DNA of 25,648 bases, taken from the NCBI GenBank assembly GCA_025057695.1, contig JANWVB010000007.1, forward strand, positions 1 to 25,648. Direction: 5' to 3'. The translations under genes were made by a program, and so were the position numbers. Positions 16,661 to 24,475 of the stretch are shown in pieces; the stretch's first letter is position 1, and every line of letters begins with the position of its first letter. The DNA is from Patescibacteria group bacterium. GTDB taxonomy: Bacteria > Patescibacteriota > Microgenomatia > UBA8517. The notes beneath the pieces were generated by a model, which searched no databases, had not been told where the DNA came from, and saw only the letters and a list, made by a program, of their open reading frames with translations.

Positions 16661-17904
16661 CTTCTTAATTCTTGTCCTTTCAATTTCAAAAATAAATATA
16701 AAGTAATCGGCAGAGAGCAAAATGAAGAAACTGAAACAGCTAAGGCGACACCATTGACACCAAACTTATAACCCAAATATATTAACAAAAATATCAAAAT
16801 TAACATGGTAGTGCCAGACACATAAGCCAGATATTCTTGCTTTTTACAAACTAGCATATAGGTTAATAAAGGATTAATTAACGACCTTATAAAAGAGTAA
16901 ACTACTAATATTTTAATTAAAGAAACAGTATTCAACCATTGATCGCCCAAAACAAAAAATACAATTTCTGAAGCGTACAGATTCATAAAAATAATAAATG
17001 GCAATAAAAGTAAAATCATAAAGATAAAACTTTTAGCAAGAATACTATTTAAAGAATCTTTGCTTTTGCTTATAACTTCTGCATACATGGGAAAAGACAC
17101 TTTGCCAAAGACGTCGGCAATTTCAGTAATTGGCAGAACTGCGATTTTGTAAGCCATTTGATAAATGCCCAAATAATAAGGGCCAAAAACTTTTGTTACA
17201 AAGAAATCGTCAATGTTCCTATAAACAAATTCCGATATTCCATGCAAAGTAATCCACTTGCCTCGCGAGAGAATATGTTTGATTTTTCCTTCGCTAAATT
17301 CAAAATTTGGTCTTTTTGCGACAAAAATAAACGAAAGCGTCACCTCCATCAAAGCTCCCGCTATCAAACCATATACAAAACATAAAGGATGCGGGTAAAT
17401 CAATGCTGAAAAAATTGTAACTCCCGCGTCAATAAAAAATATGACAAATCTGAAAATAAACTCCTTTTTGAAATTAAGATCCTGCAAAAAACTAACCACA
17501 GCCGGGTTAACAAATCCTTTTATAACAGGAACAAAAGCTATCAAACGCAAAATGTTTTCACAATCGATTTTTTCTGCCTCGCTTAAACTAAGAAAAGACA
17601 ATGTCAAAGGTGAAAAAGCAAATATCAACACTCCCAAAAAAAATCCTCTAACAATAGACAACGTCCAAGCTGAATTTAGGTATTGTCTAATTTTGCCTTC
17701 TTTTTGTATAAAAAACACATTTGTTCCAGGTTCTGTGAGAACTTCCAAAATAGAAAGTATTAAGCTGGCAATACCAAACACGCCAAATTGGCTTGGTGAT
17801 AGAAGTCTGGCTATGAAAAATATTTTTACAAAGGCTAAAATTCTAGTTAACACCCTCAACGCGCCAATCCAAGACAAACCTAATACCAGTTTTTTGAGAA
17901 ACAT
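16657..17904 (-). CDS. Wzx-like lipid-linked oligosaccharide flippase
   Basis: A 415-residue polytopic protein of the MATE/MOP flippase superfamily (polysaccharide_synt family) with about 12 hydrophobic helices. The N-terminus shows the family pattern: a Trp/Arg-rich first helix, then IARLLSPSQFGVFGIASLILSILE, and an FIQKEGKIRQYLN loop. Its likely role is turning lipid-linked saccharide units from the inner to the outer face, where the Wzy/WaaL-like protein uses them. It lies in the middle of the glycan cluster. A gap of 64 nt separates it from the preceding glycosyltransferase, so a secondary promoter is possible. Confidence 0.87.
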   Translation of the reverse strand: MFLKKLVLGLSWIGALRVLTRILAFVKIFFIARLLSPSQFGVFGIASLILSILEVLTEPGTNVFFIQKEGKIRQYLNSAWTLSIVRGFFLGVLIFAFSPLTLSFLSLSEAEKIDCENILRLIAFVPVIKGFVNPAVVSFLQDLNFKKEFIFRFVIFFIDAGVTIFSALIYPHPLCFVYGLIAGALMEVTLSFIFVAKRPNFEFSEGKIKHILSRGKWITLHGISEFVYRNIDDFFVTKVFGPYYLGIYQMAYKIAVLPITEIADVFGKVSFPMYAEVISKSKDSLNSILAKSFIFMILLLLPFIIFMNLYASEIVFFVLGDQWLNTVSLIKILVVYSFIRSLINPLLTYMLVCKKQEYLAYVSGTTMLILIFLLIYLGYKFGVNGVALAVSVSSFCSLPITLYLFLKLKGQELRR

Positions 17905-17968
17905 TTTCGATAAACACTAATCAACTAACAGTAATAATATAAAATAGATACTTAATTATAATAAAAAT

Positions 17969-18904
17969 TCACTTAATAAAACCTTTCACAAAACCTGCCA
18001 TTATTAAAAAATCACTAAATATTTGGATAATCATCCCCCAAAACCCTGCGTAAAAATCTTTTTGATTTCTAAAAACTTTGGCAAAAGCCCACAATAAATA
18101 AAAAGCAAAAACAAAAGCGCCAAAAAATCTATCAAAGAAAAAACAAGCGATAAAAAAACCATACCTTAAAAATATAGACAATATTTTAATATTGTGAGTG
18201 CGCCATTTTTTCACAGGATCCCACCAAATACTCGTTTGAGCGTCACCTTTTGCATAATAATAAAATTTAAAAATATCTTTTATGCCAAATTGCACAGGTT
18301 CCACCCAATCAACCAATGCGTCCTTTACTTTTTTCATTTTAAATCCATTCTTAAGCGCTTCGTAAAAAAATTTGGTATCTTCACCGCTTAAAGACAACTT
18401 TTCATCAAAGCCGCCAACACAAATCCAAACTCTTTTTTTAAAAGCTACTGATCTACAAGAGGGTATAAAAGTTTTTGAATTGTAATTGTTTTTGTTAACC
18501 CCACGAAAGAAACCAAGAGCTTTTTGGAAACTATTTCTTGTTTTGATATTATAAAAACCCGCAGAAATATCATACTTGCCATCAAACAAAGGTTGAGTTA
18601 TCTTTTTGACCCAATTTTTTTGGACAATGCAACCAGCGTCCGTCATCGCAATTATGTCCCCACTTGCGTTTTTGACAGCAACATTTCTTCCATGCGCTAC
18701 ATTTCCTTTGGAAACAACAAACTTTATCCACTTAAAATCTTTTGATAAATTTTTAACTATCTGATCAGTTTTATCTATTGAACCGCCATCGCAAATTACT
18801 AATTCATGGAAGCAATCTTTATTAAAGCACAGCGATTTAATCAAATCTCCGATTGAATCTTTTTCATTGAATACCGTAACACAAACAGAAACTCTATTTT
18901 TCAT
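17969..18904 (-). CDS. Family 2 glycosyltransferase with C-terminal membrane helices
   Basis: A 311-residue GT2 enzyme: VSVCVTVFNEKDSIGDLIKSL at the start, VICDGGSIDKT for nucleotide binding, GNVAHGRNVAVKNASGD, and the metal site IIAMTDAGCIVQ. The acceptor-site motif SGEDTKFFYEA resembles the EDxDxxxR-type motif of this family. The last 80 residues carry two or three hydrophobic segments. It is probably a cytoplasmic-face transferase anchored in the membrane, and its sugar specificity is unknown. The start overlaps the end of the GT4 gene by 11 nt. Confidence 0.88.
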   Translation of the reverse strand: MKNRVSVCVTVFNEKDSIGDLIKSLCFNKDCFHELVICDGGSIDKTDQIVKNLSKDFKWIKFVVSKGNVAHGRNVAVKNASGDIIAMTDAGCIVQKNWVKKITQPLFDGKYDISAGFYNIKTRNSFQKALGFFRGVNKNNYNSKTFIPSCRSVAFKKRVWICVGGFDEKLSLSGEDTKFFYEALKNGFKMKKVKDALVDWVEPVQFGIKDIFKFYYYAKGDAQTSIWWDPVKKWRTHNIKILSIFLRYGFFIACFFFDRFFGAFVFAFYLLWAFAKVFRNQKDFYAGFWGMIIQIFSDFLIMAGFVKGFIK

Positions 18905-19898
18905 TCCAAATTTTTAAATAATCATTTGCAAGTTTATCCCATGTAAATTTTCTCGCAAATTTTGCCCCAAGCTTAGTTTTTCGGGATATTGACTTTGTTT
19001 TTAAGAGTTTGTCAAGAACAAAATTCAAATGAAATTCATCTTCAATTAACTCAATATACTTTGCAAAAGGAGCGTTAACAAAAGCCAGCTTGCGTATAGG
19101 ATTTGCGCATACAACAATGGTTTCATTTTCGTGCGCCAAAGATTCAAGCGTTGATAAGTAACCAATTGCTATGCATATTCGAGACTTTTCTAAATAAAAA
19201 TAAGGGTCAGTAAAACCTGTAACTGCTCCAATTTTTTTACAATTTGAAGACAAATCGCCATCTCCAATAAAAGTGATTTTATATTCAGATTTGTAATTTT
19301 TTAAAACTTTCAAAATAATTTGCAAATCAGCAGATCTATCCAATCTGCCTACATAAACTAAATTATTTTTGACTTTTGGGGAAAATTGTTTCTTTTTGCT
19401 ATCAACCCCTCCATACGAAATTAGATGCCCTTTTACTCCATACAATTTTTCTAAGTAAGAACCAACAAGAATAGTTTTAGTAGACAAAAGACAAGACAAC
19501 CTTTTTTGCAACAAACTTTTTATCGGAATTTTGCTTTGTCCCTCCCAACCATGAATAGTAAGATAAACTCTCTTAAATGGTAAGATTAATCTAATTGGTA
19601 AATACCACACAAACACATCATGGATATGAACAATGTCAGATTTTAGTATCTTTAAAAGCAATTTAACCATTTGGCACCATATTATAAAAATACCTAAAAA
19701 TTTAACCCGAGGATACCAAATTCGTGTAATCTGCACACCTTTAATCAGCTCTGAATCAGGAAGATTTAAATCATGCTTGCTTGTTATTACACAAACTTTA
19801 TGGTTTCTTTTCACTAAATTAACAGCAAGATTTTCAACAACTTTTTCTACACCACCTAAATGAGGAGAGTATAATCTAGTAACAAATATTATGTTCAC
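18894..19898 (-). CDS. Family 4 glycosyltransferase
   Basis: A GT-B fold glycosyltransferase of about 334 residues. The N-terminus has the typical VTRLYSPHLGGVEKVVENLA, the middle has VHIHDVFV and the LTIHGWEG strand, and the second domain opens with NLVYVGRLDRSADL. The usual E-x7-E site is represented by a stretch with STLESLAHENETIVV. Start: the frame is open from a TTG at 19910, but that codon lies inside the methyltransferase gene. The GTG at 19898 falls five bases after its TGA and begins exactly where the family starts, so I choose it. It probably uses a nucleotide sugar to extend the lipid-linked glycan. Confidence 0.88.
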   Translation of the reverse strand: MNIIFVTRLYSPHLGGVEKVVENLAVNLVKRNHKVCVITSKHDLNLPDSELIKGVQITRIWYPRVKFLGIFIIWCQMVKLLLKILKSDIVHIHDVFVWYLPIRLILPFKRVYLTIHGWEGQSKIPIKSLLQKRLSCLLSTKTILVGSYLEKLYGVKGHLISYGGVDSKKKQFSPKVKNNLVYVGRLDRSADLQIILKVLKNYKSEYKITFIGDGDLSSNCKKIGAVTGFTDPYFYLEKSRICIAIGYLSTLESLAHENETIVVCANPIRKLAFVNAPFAKYIELIEDEFHLNFVLDKLLKTKSISRKTKLGAKFARKFTWDKLANDYLKIWNEK

Positions 19899-19902
19899 AC
19901 TG

Positions 19903-20595
19903 TCAACCAAACTTTCTTATCACCACTTCATTCAAATAAAGTTTGCCCAGTAAATTCCCTGAAATGTCAAACAAATCTTCTATATATTCATTCACTGAAA
20001 AATCGTTAATTCCGGCTTTTTCCAAAATTGAGTTTAATTGTTCCACTGTAAATCTGCTTCTTAATTGCCCATTCTCTATAAACACATTTTTCTCAAATTC
20101 TGAAGCTCTTTTCCTAAGATATTCCATTTCTACATGATCTTTGGGAGATTTAAATGTAAGATAGGCAACGCCTCCAATTTTTAAAATTCTATATATATCT
20201 CTAAACAGCTTCATCGTATGATTTGATTCAAAATAATGAAGCGAAATGCGCGAATAAACAACATCCGCGCTATCCGATTTTATTGGCAATTCATCTAAAC
20301 CAAAATCAGTTTGCTGAGTAAAAATATTTTCCTGCAAACCTTCTTTTACAGCTCTTTCTTTGGCTTTCTCAAGCGCGTAATTAGAGATATCCAAAAGGAT
20401 AACCTTATGTCCCTTGCGCGCAAAATACAAAGCGTCAGCTCCAGTGCCTGCTCCTAAGTCAACCACCAATGAATTTCTTGGGAAAAGTACTTCTTTCTCT
20501 TCAGCATACTTAGAATGACTTTCTGTGCCTTTATATGTCTTTTGATGTACCAAATCCCAGTGGGCAATGTCACTGTTTGACATAAATTTAAACAT
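19903..20595 (-). CDS. SAM-dependent methyltransferase (class I)
   Basis: The 230-residue protein carries class I motifs: motif I LVVDLGAGTGADALYFA, the acidic end of strand 2 in VILLDISNYAL, and motif IV in DVVYSRISLHYF. The pattern is closest to TehB/UbiE-like small-molecule methyltransferases. It is the first gene of the polysaccharide cluster and overlaps nothing upstream; 179 nt separate it from the TOMM dehydrogenase gene, with a TATAAT between. It could modify a sugar, but since it directly follows the TOMM genes on the same strand, action on the modified peptide cannot be excluded. An ATG at 20583 is an alternative start. Confidence 0.82.
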   Translation of the reverse strand: MFKFMSNSDIAHWDLVHQKTYKGTESHSKYAEEKEVLFPRNSLVVDLGAGTGADALYFARKGHKVILLDISNYALEKAKERAVKEGLQENIFTQQTDFGLDELPIKSDSADVVYSRISLHYFESNHTMKLFRDIYRILKIGGVAYLTFKSPKDHVEMEYLRKRASEFEKNVFIENGQLRSRFTVEQLNSILEKAGINDFSVNEYIEDLFDISGNLLGKLYLNEVVIRKFG

Positions 20596-20615
20596 TAATA
20601 TTACGGATTATCCAG

Positions 20616-20621
20616 ATTATA
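20616..20621 (-). promoter_or_regulatory. Possible -10 box for the polysaccharide cluster
   Basis: A perfect TATAAT on the minus strand, about 20 nt before the methyltransferase ATG, within the 179-nt gap between the TOMM genes and the glycan genes. No good -35 is visible. Confidence 0.4.
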
Positions 20622-20774
20622 ATACAAAAATTTGAGCATTTTGTAGAGGAATTATATTAAATCAATCAAACAACATCCAAAAGACCAAAACTCCCAAGTC
20701 TTGTTTTCATTAACGAAAACGAAAATTATAAAAAACCGCAAACCAAATAACTACATAATTTTTACCACCATCCA

Positions 20775-21506
20775 TTACCTCTTTATATTTCCACACGCAA
20801 AACCCAAAGTTATAAGCGCGTTTGTGTTTTGCAATCCAAGCAATCTTTTTACTTCATCATCGCGCAAAGCGCCAGATATCACCCCGCCAAGTTTTTCCAA
20901 AGATAAACGCAACGCTAAATTTTGCGCATAATGCCCAACTTCAATTAAAATAAACCTACCACCACGCTCTCCATACTTATCTATAGTTCTCTCCGGTATG
21001 GCAACAAAAACAAAAAACACCGCTGGCACACCATCTAAATTTAGACCGAAAAACTCCTGTTCTTTTTGCCAATCACAAGACTCTGCAACAACTGAAAGGG
21101 AGTGATTATCAGCATTGTAATAAACAACTTTTTTATTCAGCTTCGACCTGACATTGAATAAAAAAGCATAAACCTCAATAGGATATTTACCTCCAGCTGA
21201 AGGAATCAACCTAGTTGATTTAGATCTCTGAGCAAATGCATAAAATAGCGAACCAAGTTGTTTTTCGGACAATGCGACATCTGAAAAACTTCTTGAGCTT
21301 TTGCGCTCACACATCAAACGCGATAAATCATCCCTAGGTCTTGACAAAAATAAATCTTCAGTTGGATAAAAAATTTGAGGGACATTTTTTGCAGTACGAG
21401 CATCTTCGTCAAGTCTCTTTGCGAAAGTTAAAATGTTCCGCTTATTTATCTTTGAATTTTCCCAAAATAAACTAAAAAGTGTGCCATTTTTGATATTGTT
21501 TGCCAT
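20775..21506 (-). CDS. SagB-like TOMM azoline dehydrogenase
   Basis: An FMN-dependent nitroreductase-fold enzyme of the SagB/McbC group, which oxidises thiazolines and oxazolines in a precursor peptide to thiazoles and oxazoles. The 243 residues contain the family start motif ERKSSRSFS (about 67-75), the flavin-binding SAGGKYPIEVY (103-113) and the segment DKYGERGGRFILIEVGHYAQNL (176-197). Its adjacent Lys-Tyr pair (177-178) matches the catalytic pair described in McbC. The frame is open from a TTG at 21515, but the ATG at 21506 follows the YcaO stop by a single base and gives the natural start. The pairing with the YcaO and C-type genes makes a TOMM role far more likely than a general nitroreductase. 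Confidence 0.9.
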   Translation of the reverse strand: MANNIKNGTLFSLFWENSKINKRNILTFAKRLDEDARTAKNVPQIFYPTEDLFLSRPRDDLSRLMCERKSSRSFSDVALSEKQLGSLFYAFAQRSKSTRLIPSAGGKYPIEVYAFLFNVRSKLNKKVVYYNADNHSLSVVAESCDWQKEQEFFGLNLDGVPAVFFVFVAIPERTIDKYGERGGRFILIEVGHYAQNLALRLSLEKLGGVISGALRDDEVKRLLGLQNTNALITLGFACGNIKR

Positions 21507-21507
21507 A

Positions 21508-22767
21508 TTAACCAAGTGGGTGAGGATATTTATTTGGAAACTCTATTTGATTAACCAAATCCGGATATCGCCATTTTACATCGTTTATTCTCCCCCCAAG
21601 AAAAGGTGCTCTCTCATCGCCATGAATTAAAGAAAGTTCTGGAGACAATACCCTAATCACATTTAATCCCGCTTCGCGCACATCAGGCAAAGTAATGTCA
21701 CGATAAAAAATTCTAATTCCAACACCTTTGAGCTTATCAAGCAACCTGCCAAGTATAGACTTGGTATCATATTCGCGCTTTTTAATAATGCGTTTTTTGT
21801 AAGCAAATTTTTTGGCTAATAAAGGAACCTGTTCCCATAAATCAGGATACATTGTGTAATAAACAGCATGCTCGTCAAAATCAATCAAATCCTTTTTATC
21901 TTCAAGCTTGATATCCGGATGATAAATATCGTAAAACCCAGCAAAAATCGCGCCTTGTATCCATTCCAGATAAGCCTTTTCTATTGCTTGTTCATAAGTC
22001 TCTCTGCATGCAACTCCCATGGAAATACGTTTTTTGTTTCGTTGTTTTAAATAACCACACACAATAACAACGGGATGCGGATTCCAAACCTGCGTTATAT
22101 CAAAGCAAAGAACCTGCCCAAACTTTTTTGTGATGGGAGCTACGTACCTTTCTTCAAGCCTGATTTCTCTTCCGCCAAGCGAATTGAGCCAATACACAGT
22201 CAAAGCGTCTCGTTCCAATAACTCCTCAATGGCAAGCAAAAGTCCTTTGTATTTATCAAAATGCGCCGCCAGCCCTGTCGAAGTAGATGGAATAAGCGCT
22301 TCATCAGATTTCGTTCCAAGACCAATTAACTCCTGCGGCACCCAAAATTTTTCATTGTCATAGACAGAAAAAACTTCTCCAAAAAAAGCTTCATCCGTGC
22401 CAAATTTCCTCCATGGAAAATCAGAACTATTATACTGCTCTTCAGAAAACAAAGAAAATTCCGAATGAGTTATTACTTTTTCCTCTTTCAGATCTTGCAA
22501 TTTTTTTATTGGAAAACTAATCACAGCGGCTGAGTACCTCTCCATTGCTTCCGCAACAGCGCCAACTATAGCCTGATTTTTGTCCCTGCTTATACTTCCA
22601 CTTGCTGATTTCCATGGTTGCACAGAATCTTCTGGAACTGATACATTAAAAATTCCTTCTATATCTGAAAAAGTATTTTCAACTATTTGAAATGGCAATG
22701 TAATGCCGGAGCGAAAACTTGCAGCTTGAGATAAAACCAAATAATCTAAATTTTTAGCGCCGATCAT
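21508..22767 (-). CDS. SagD-like YcaO cyclodehydratase
   Basis: A YcaO-domain ATP-dependent enzyme of 419 residues. YcaO proteins activate peptide backbone amides with ATP so that Cys, Ser or Thr side chains cyclise to azolines. The ATP/Mg site can be traced as AVAEAMERYSA (glutamates 73 and 76, Arg77), the second acidic helix IEELLERD (181-187) and the third EKAYLEWIQ (263-271). The length and separate C partner are those of SagD-type D proteins. The C-terminus is KYPHPLG: TOMM YcaO proteins generally end in a Pro-x-Pro-x-Pro motif that reaches into the active site, and here the last proline is replaced by glycine. It lies 138 nt after the candidate substrate gene and is coupled to the SagB-like gene. 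Confidence 0.93.
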   Translation of the reverse strand: MIGAKNLDYLVLSQAASFRSGITLPFQIVENTFSDIEGIFNVSVPEDSVQPWKSASGSISRDKNQAIVGAVAEAMERYSAAVISFPIKKLQDLKEEKVITHSEFSLFSEEQYNSSDFPWRKFGTDEAFFGEVFSVYDNEKFWVPQELIGLGTKSDEALIPSTSTGLAAHFDKYKGLLLAIEELLERDALTVYWLNSLGGREIRLEERYVAPITKKFGQVLCFDITQVWNPHPVVIVCGYLKQRNKKRISMGVACRETYEQAIEKAYLEWIQGAIFAGFYDIYHPDIKLEDKKDLIDFDEHAVYYTMYPDLWEQVPLLAKKFAYKKRIIKKREYDTKSILGRLLDKLKGVGIRIFYRDITLPDVREAGLNVIRVLSPELSLIHGDERAPFLGGRINDVKWRYPDLVNQIEFPNKYPHPLG

Positions 22768-22905
22768 CCATTAAAAAACAATCCTACTCCAAACAATAAA
22801 CTCCAAAATCATCAAACATGTGGTAATCAAAACAGTAACAAGAATATAAAAAAAGAGAAGCCTTATACCTGCGTCCAATTAGAAACAAAATAGTAGTGTA
22901 TGTTA

Positions 22906-23274
22906 TCAAAAAACAATAAACGCAACTATAATCAAATTTACAATTCCATAGAACCCTTTAAAAATTGGAATCCCAGATATAAAATCAACTAAATCTCCAT
23001 TAAAAAACATCCACAATAAATATATAGATACTGGCAAAATAAAAAATCCTAAAAACCTTGCCTCCATCTTTCTTGACTTAACAACATTAACAGGCAAGCC
23101 AGATTCTAAAGCTTGTTTTTCGGCCATTTTGCCAAAATTTCGCGCAGTGATAATAGATGAGGTAAGAGCAGTTGCAATACAACAACAGGAACAAGAACAA
23201 CATGGTCCGCAGGTTGGGGTTGCCACGCTCGCGCGCGCTTTATCATCATCAAATTGAGATACTAGCCTTATCAT
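22906..23274 (-). CDS. Candidate TOMM precursor with streptolysin-S-like core and membrane domain
   Basis: A 122-residue protein lying 9 nt after the SagC-like gene and before the YcaO gene. Residues 1-21 form a short acidic/basic leader-like segment (FDDDKARAS). Residues 22-32 are CGPCCSCSCCC, seven cysteines and two serines in eleven positions, followed by IATALTSSIIT. This closely recalls the SagA core, where a run of cysteines is followed by SIATG. Unlike SagA, the protein continues with a charged helix (50-72) and two hydrophobic segments (about 74-91 and 107-122) ending at the C-terminus. I infer that the Cys/Ser/Thr block is the substrate of the flanking B, C and D enzymes, and that the product stays attached to the membrane. 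A metal-binding or structural cysteine cluster is the alternative. The ATG at 23274 is preferred to a TTG at 23280. Confidence 0.8.
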   Translation of the reverse strand: MIRLVSQFDDDKARASVATPTCGPCCSCSCCCIATALTSSIITARNFGKMAEKQALESGLPVNVVKSRKMEARFLGFFILPVSIYLLWMFFNGDLVDFISGIPIFKGFYGIVNLIIVAFIVF

Positions 23275-23283
23275 AAACAACTT

Positions 23284-24135
23284 TTATTGTAGTTGATTAT
23301 TTCTTAATGTCCAAGGAAGTTCAAAAGATCCTAATCCTTCTTGTGGCTTTTCAGGATAACAAATCGGGCACCAAGGAAGGCGAAACACATGATCAGTTTT
23401 GGTTGTCAAATTATTTAAGTTCAAAGTCAACGTTTTTTCAATCAGTTCCGGACAACTGCCTATATTTCGAAAAGTGCGCACTTGCTCCAAAATTAGTGAA
23501 GCTATAAGCTCTCCACTTGAGCTTGCGTTAGGAACAAGCGGAGGATTCGCATCCCCCCAATTTCTAGTAATCCTTCCTATAAAACAGCCCAAGCATGCCG
23601 TTTCATTTGGGAAGACAAAAGGTCCAAGGGACAATGTGTGATCAAAAGCAACATCAAAAAACAAATGAGGAATTTTTATGTTTTCATAATCTCTCATCAC
23701 CTCTGAAAGTTTGCCAGAAGTGCGCACAATTACCATCAGATTAGCTCCATCGGACTCATTTTGTATAAATAATTTTTCTTCTTTCTCTACAAATTTTTTT
23801 AGCCAATGAAAAATTTTTTTATTAGAAGCCCCAATCCACCTAATAGCAAATCCTACTGGTTTTGACTCGCTATAACTTGCGTCTTTTTTATAAATCACTC
23901 CAGCTTTTTCAAGCTTGGAGATCACCTGAAGAATATTTTCATTGACTGTTGAGTTATTTTTAAACTTATGAATTTTATTTTCTTTGTAAGCCTGATAAAG
24001 TTTTTGGCAATCTTCACCTGATAATTCTTCAACTAAATATATTTCATCAGCGCCTTTTGTTATTATCAATTTCCCATCCTCAATAAGCATGTTCCAATTG
24101 AGGCTTTTTTCATAAATAAGCGTTTTTTGTGGCAT
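23284..24135 (-). CDS. SagC-like TOMM leader-binding cyclodehydratase partner
   Basis: The 283-residue protein matches the C component of TOMM cyclodehydratases (an inactive E1/ThiF-like fold). The C protein binds the precursor leader and presents it to YcaO. The first 90 residues look like the wing-helix peptide-clamp (RRE) part, with strand pairs followed by VISKLEKAGVIYK. The second half shows the hallmark LGPFVFPNETACLGCFIGR, with the first zinc pair Cys181-x-x-Cys184, and the second pair Cys256-x-x-Cys259 in WCPICYP. These four cysteines form the structural zinc site typical of the family. The ATP-binding residues of true E1 enzymes are not evident, as expected. It is the first gene of the TOMM operon, with the candidate substrate gene right behind it. 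Confidence 0.88.
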   Translation of the reverse strand: MPQKTLIYEKSLNWNMLIEDGKLIITKGADEIYLVEELSGEDCQKLYQAYKENKIHKFKNNSTVNENILQVISKLEKAGVIYKKDASYSESKPVGFAIRWIGASNKKIFHWLKKFVEKEEKLFIQNESDGANLMVIVRTSGKLSEVMRDYENIKIPHLFFDVAFDHTLSLGPFVFPNETACLGCFIGRITRNWGDANPPLVPNASSSGELIASLILEQVRTFRNIGSCPELIEKTLTLNLNNLTTKTDHVFRLPWCPICYPEKPQEGLGSFELPWTLRNNQLQ

Positions 24136-24199
24136 AGACTTGACAAAATCAAGATTTCAAACAATAATCAGTTGGAAAATATTTTTTCACTCTAGATTA

Positions 24200-24205
24200 A
24201 TTATA
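24200..24205 (-). promoter_or_regulatory. Possible -10 box of the TOMM operon
   Basis: Perfect TATAAT on the minus strand, 64 nt before the SagC-like ATG. At 17 bases upstream the hexamer is CTTACT, only three of six matches to a -35 consensus. No Shine-Dalgarno sequence precedes the ATG. Confidence 0.4.
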
Positions 24206-24261
24206 GCTTTTTTACAGAAGATAGTAAGTAAAACACATCACGAGAGGCAAAGTGGTTTTGC

Positions 24262-24339
24262 AAGAAAGAAAAACTTTCAAGTTCGCAATTTTGGCCGCTT
24301 CGGCCAAATTGCAAAGCTTTTTTTTTGTTTTTCTTTCTT
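24262..24339. terminator. Large compound hairpin, probable bidirectional terminator
   Basis: Outer arms of 13 exact base pairs (24262-24274 with 24327-24339, purine-rich against pyrimidine-rich) enclose an inner stem, 24285-24297 with 24301-24312 (GCAATT..GGCCG against CGGCC..AATTGC, one bulged T). On the plus strand a T-rich run follows to 24361; on the minus strand the outer arm itself is T-rich. It stands between the structured GC-rich transcript and the TOMM promoter, so it probably ends the former. Confidence 0.65.
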
Positions 24340-24361
24340 TTTTTTTCTTTTTTTGTTTTTT

Positions 24362-24452
24362 GTCCAGCGCTACAGAGGGCGACATTCGCCGGTAGCCGCT
24401 TTGCTTAGATGTTTGCTCTAGGCAAACTCTACAGCGGCTTGTAGCGCCGGAC
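24362..24452 (-). ncRNA. Three-way-junction RNA fold
   Basis: A closed structure of 91 nt. P1 pairs 24362-24374 with 24440-24452 (13 pairs). P2 is a five-pair hairpin, 24378-24382 with 24386-24390 (GGCGA/TCGCC). P3 pairs 24394-24400 with 24433-24439 (AGCCGCT/AGCGGCT) and extends through TAGA/TCTA and GTTTGC/GCAAAC (24406-24431) with one bulged base. On the minus strand P1 is fully paired with one G-U; on the plus strand that position is an A-C mismatch, which favours minus-strand transcription. It lies after the small lipoprotein gene. I cannot match it to a known RNA family. Confidence 0.55.
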
Positions 24453-24475
24453 TATTTAATTTTCACCCGGCCGCT

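Noticed and set aside
22768..22905. A short hydrophobic frame on the minus strand between the candidate precursor and the YcaO gene (about 30 residues, membrane-like)
   Set aside because: It is bounded by a stop directly upstream, has no usable start before the hydrophobic part and no ribosome binding site; AT-rich DNA readily gives such stretches.
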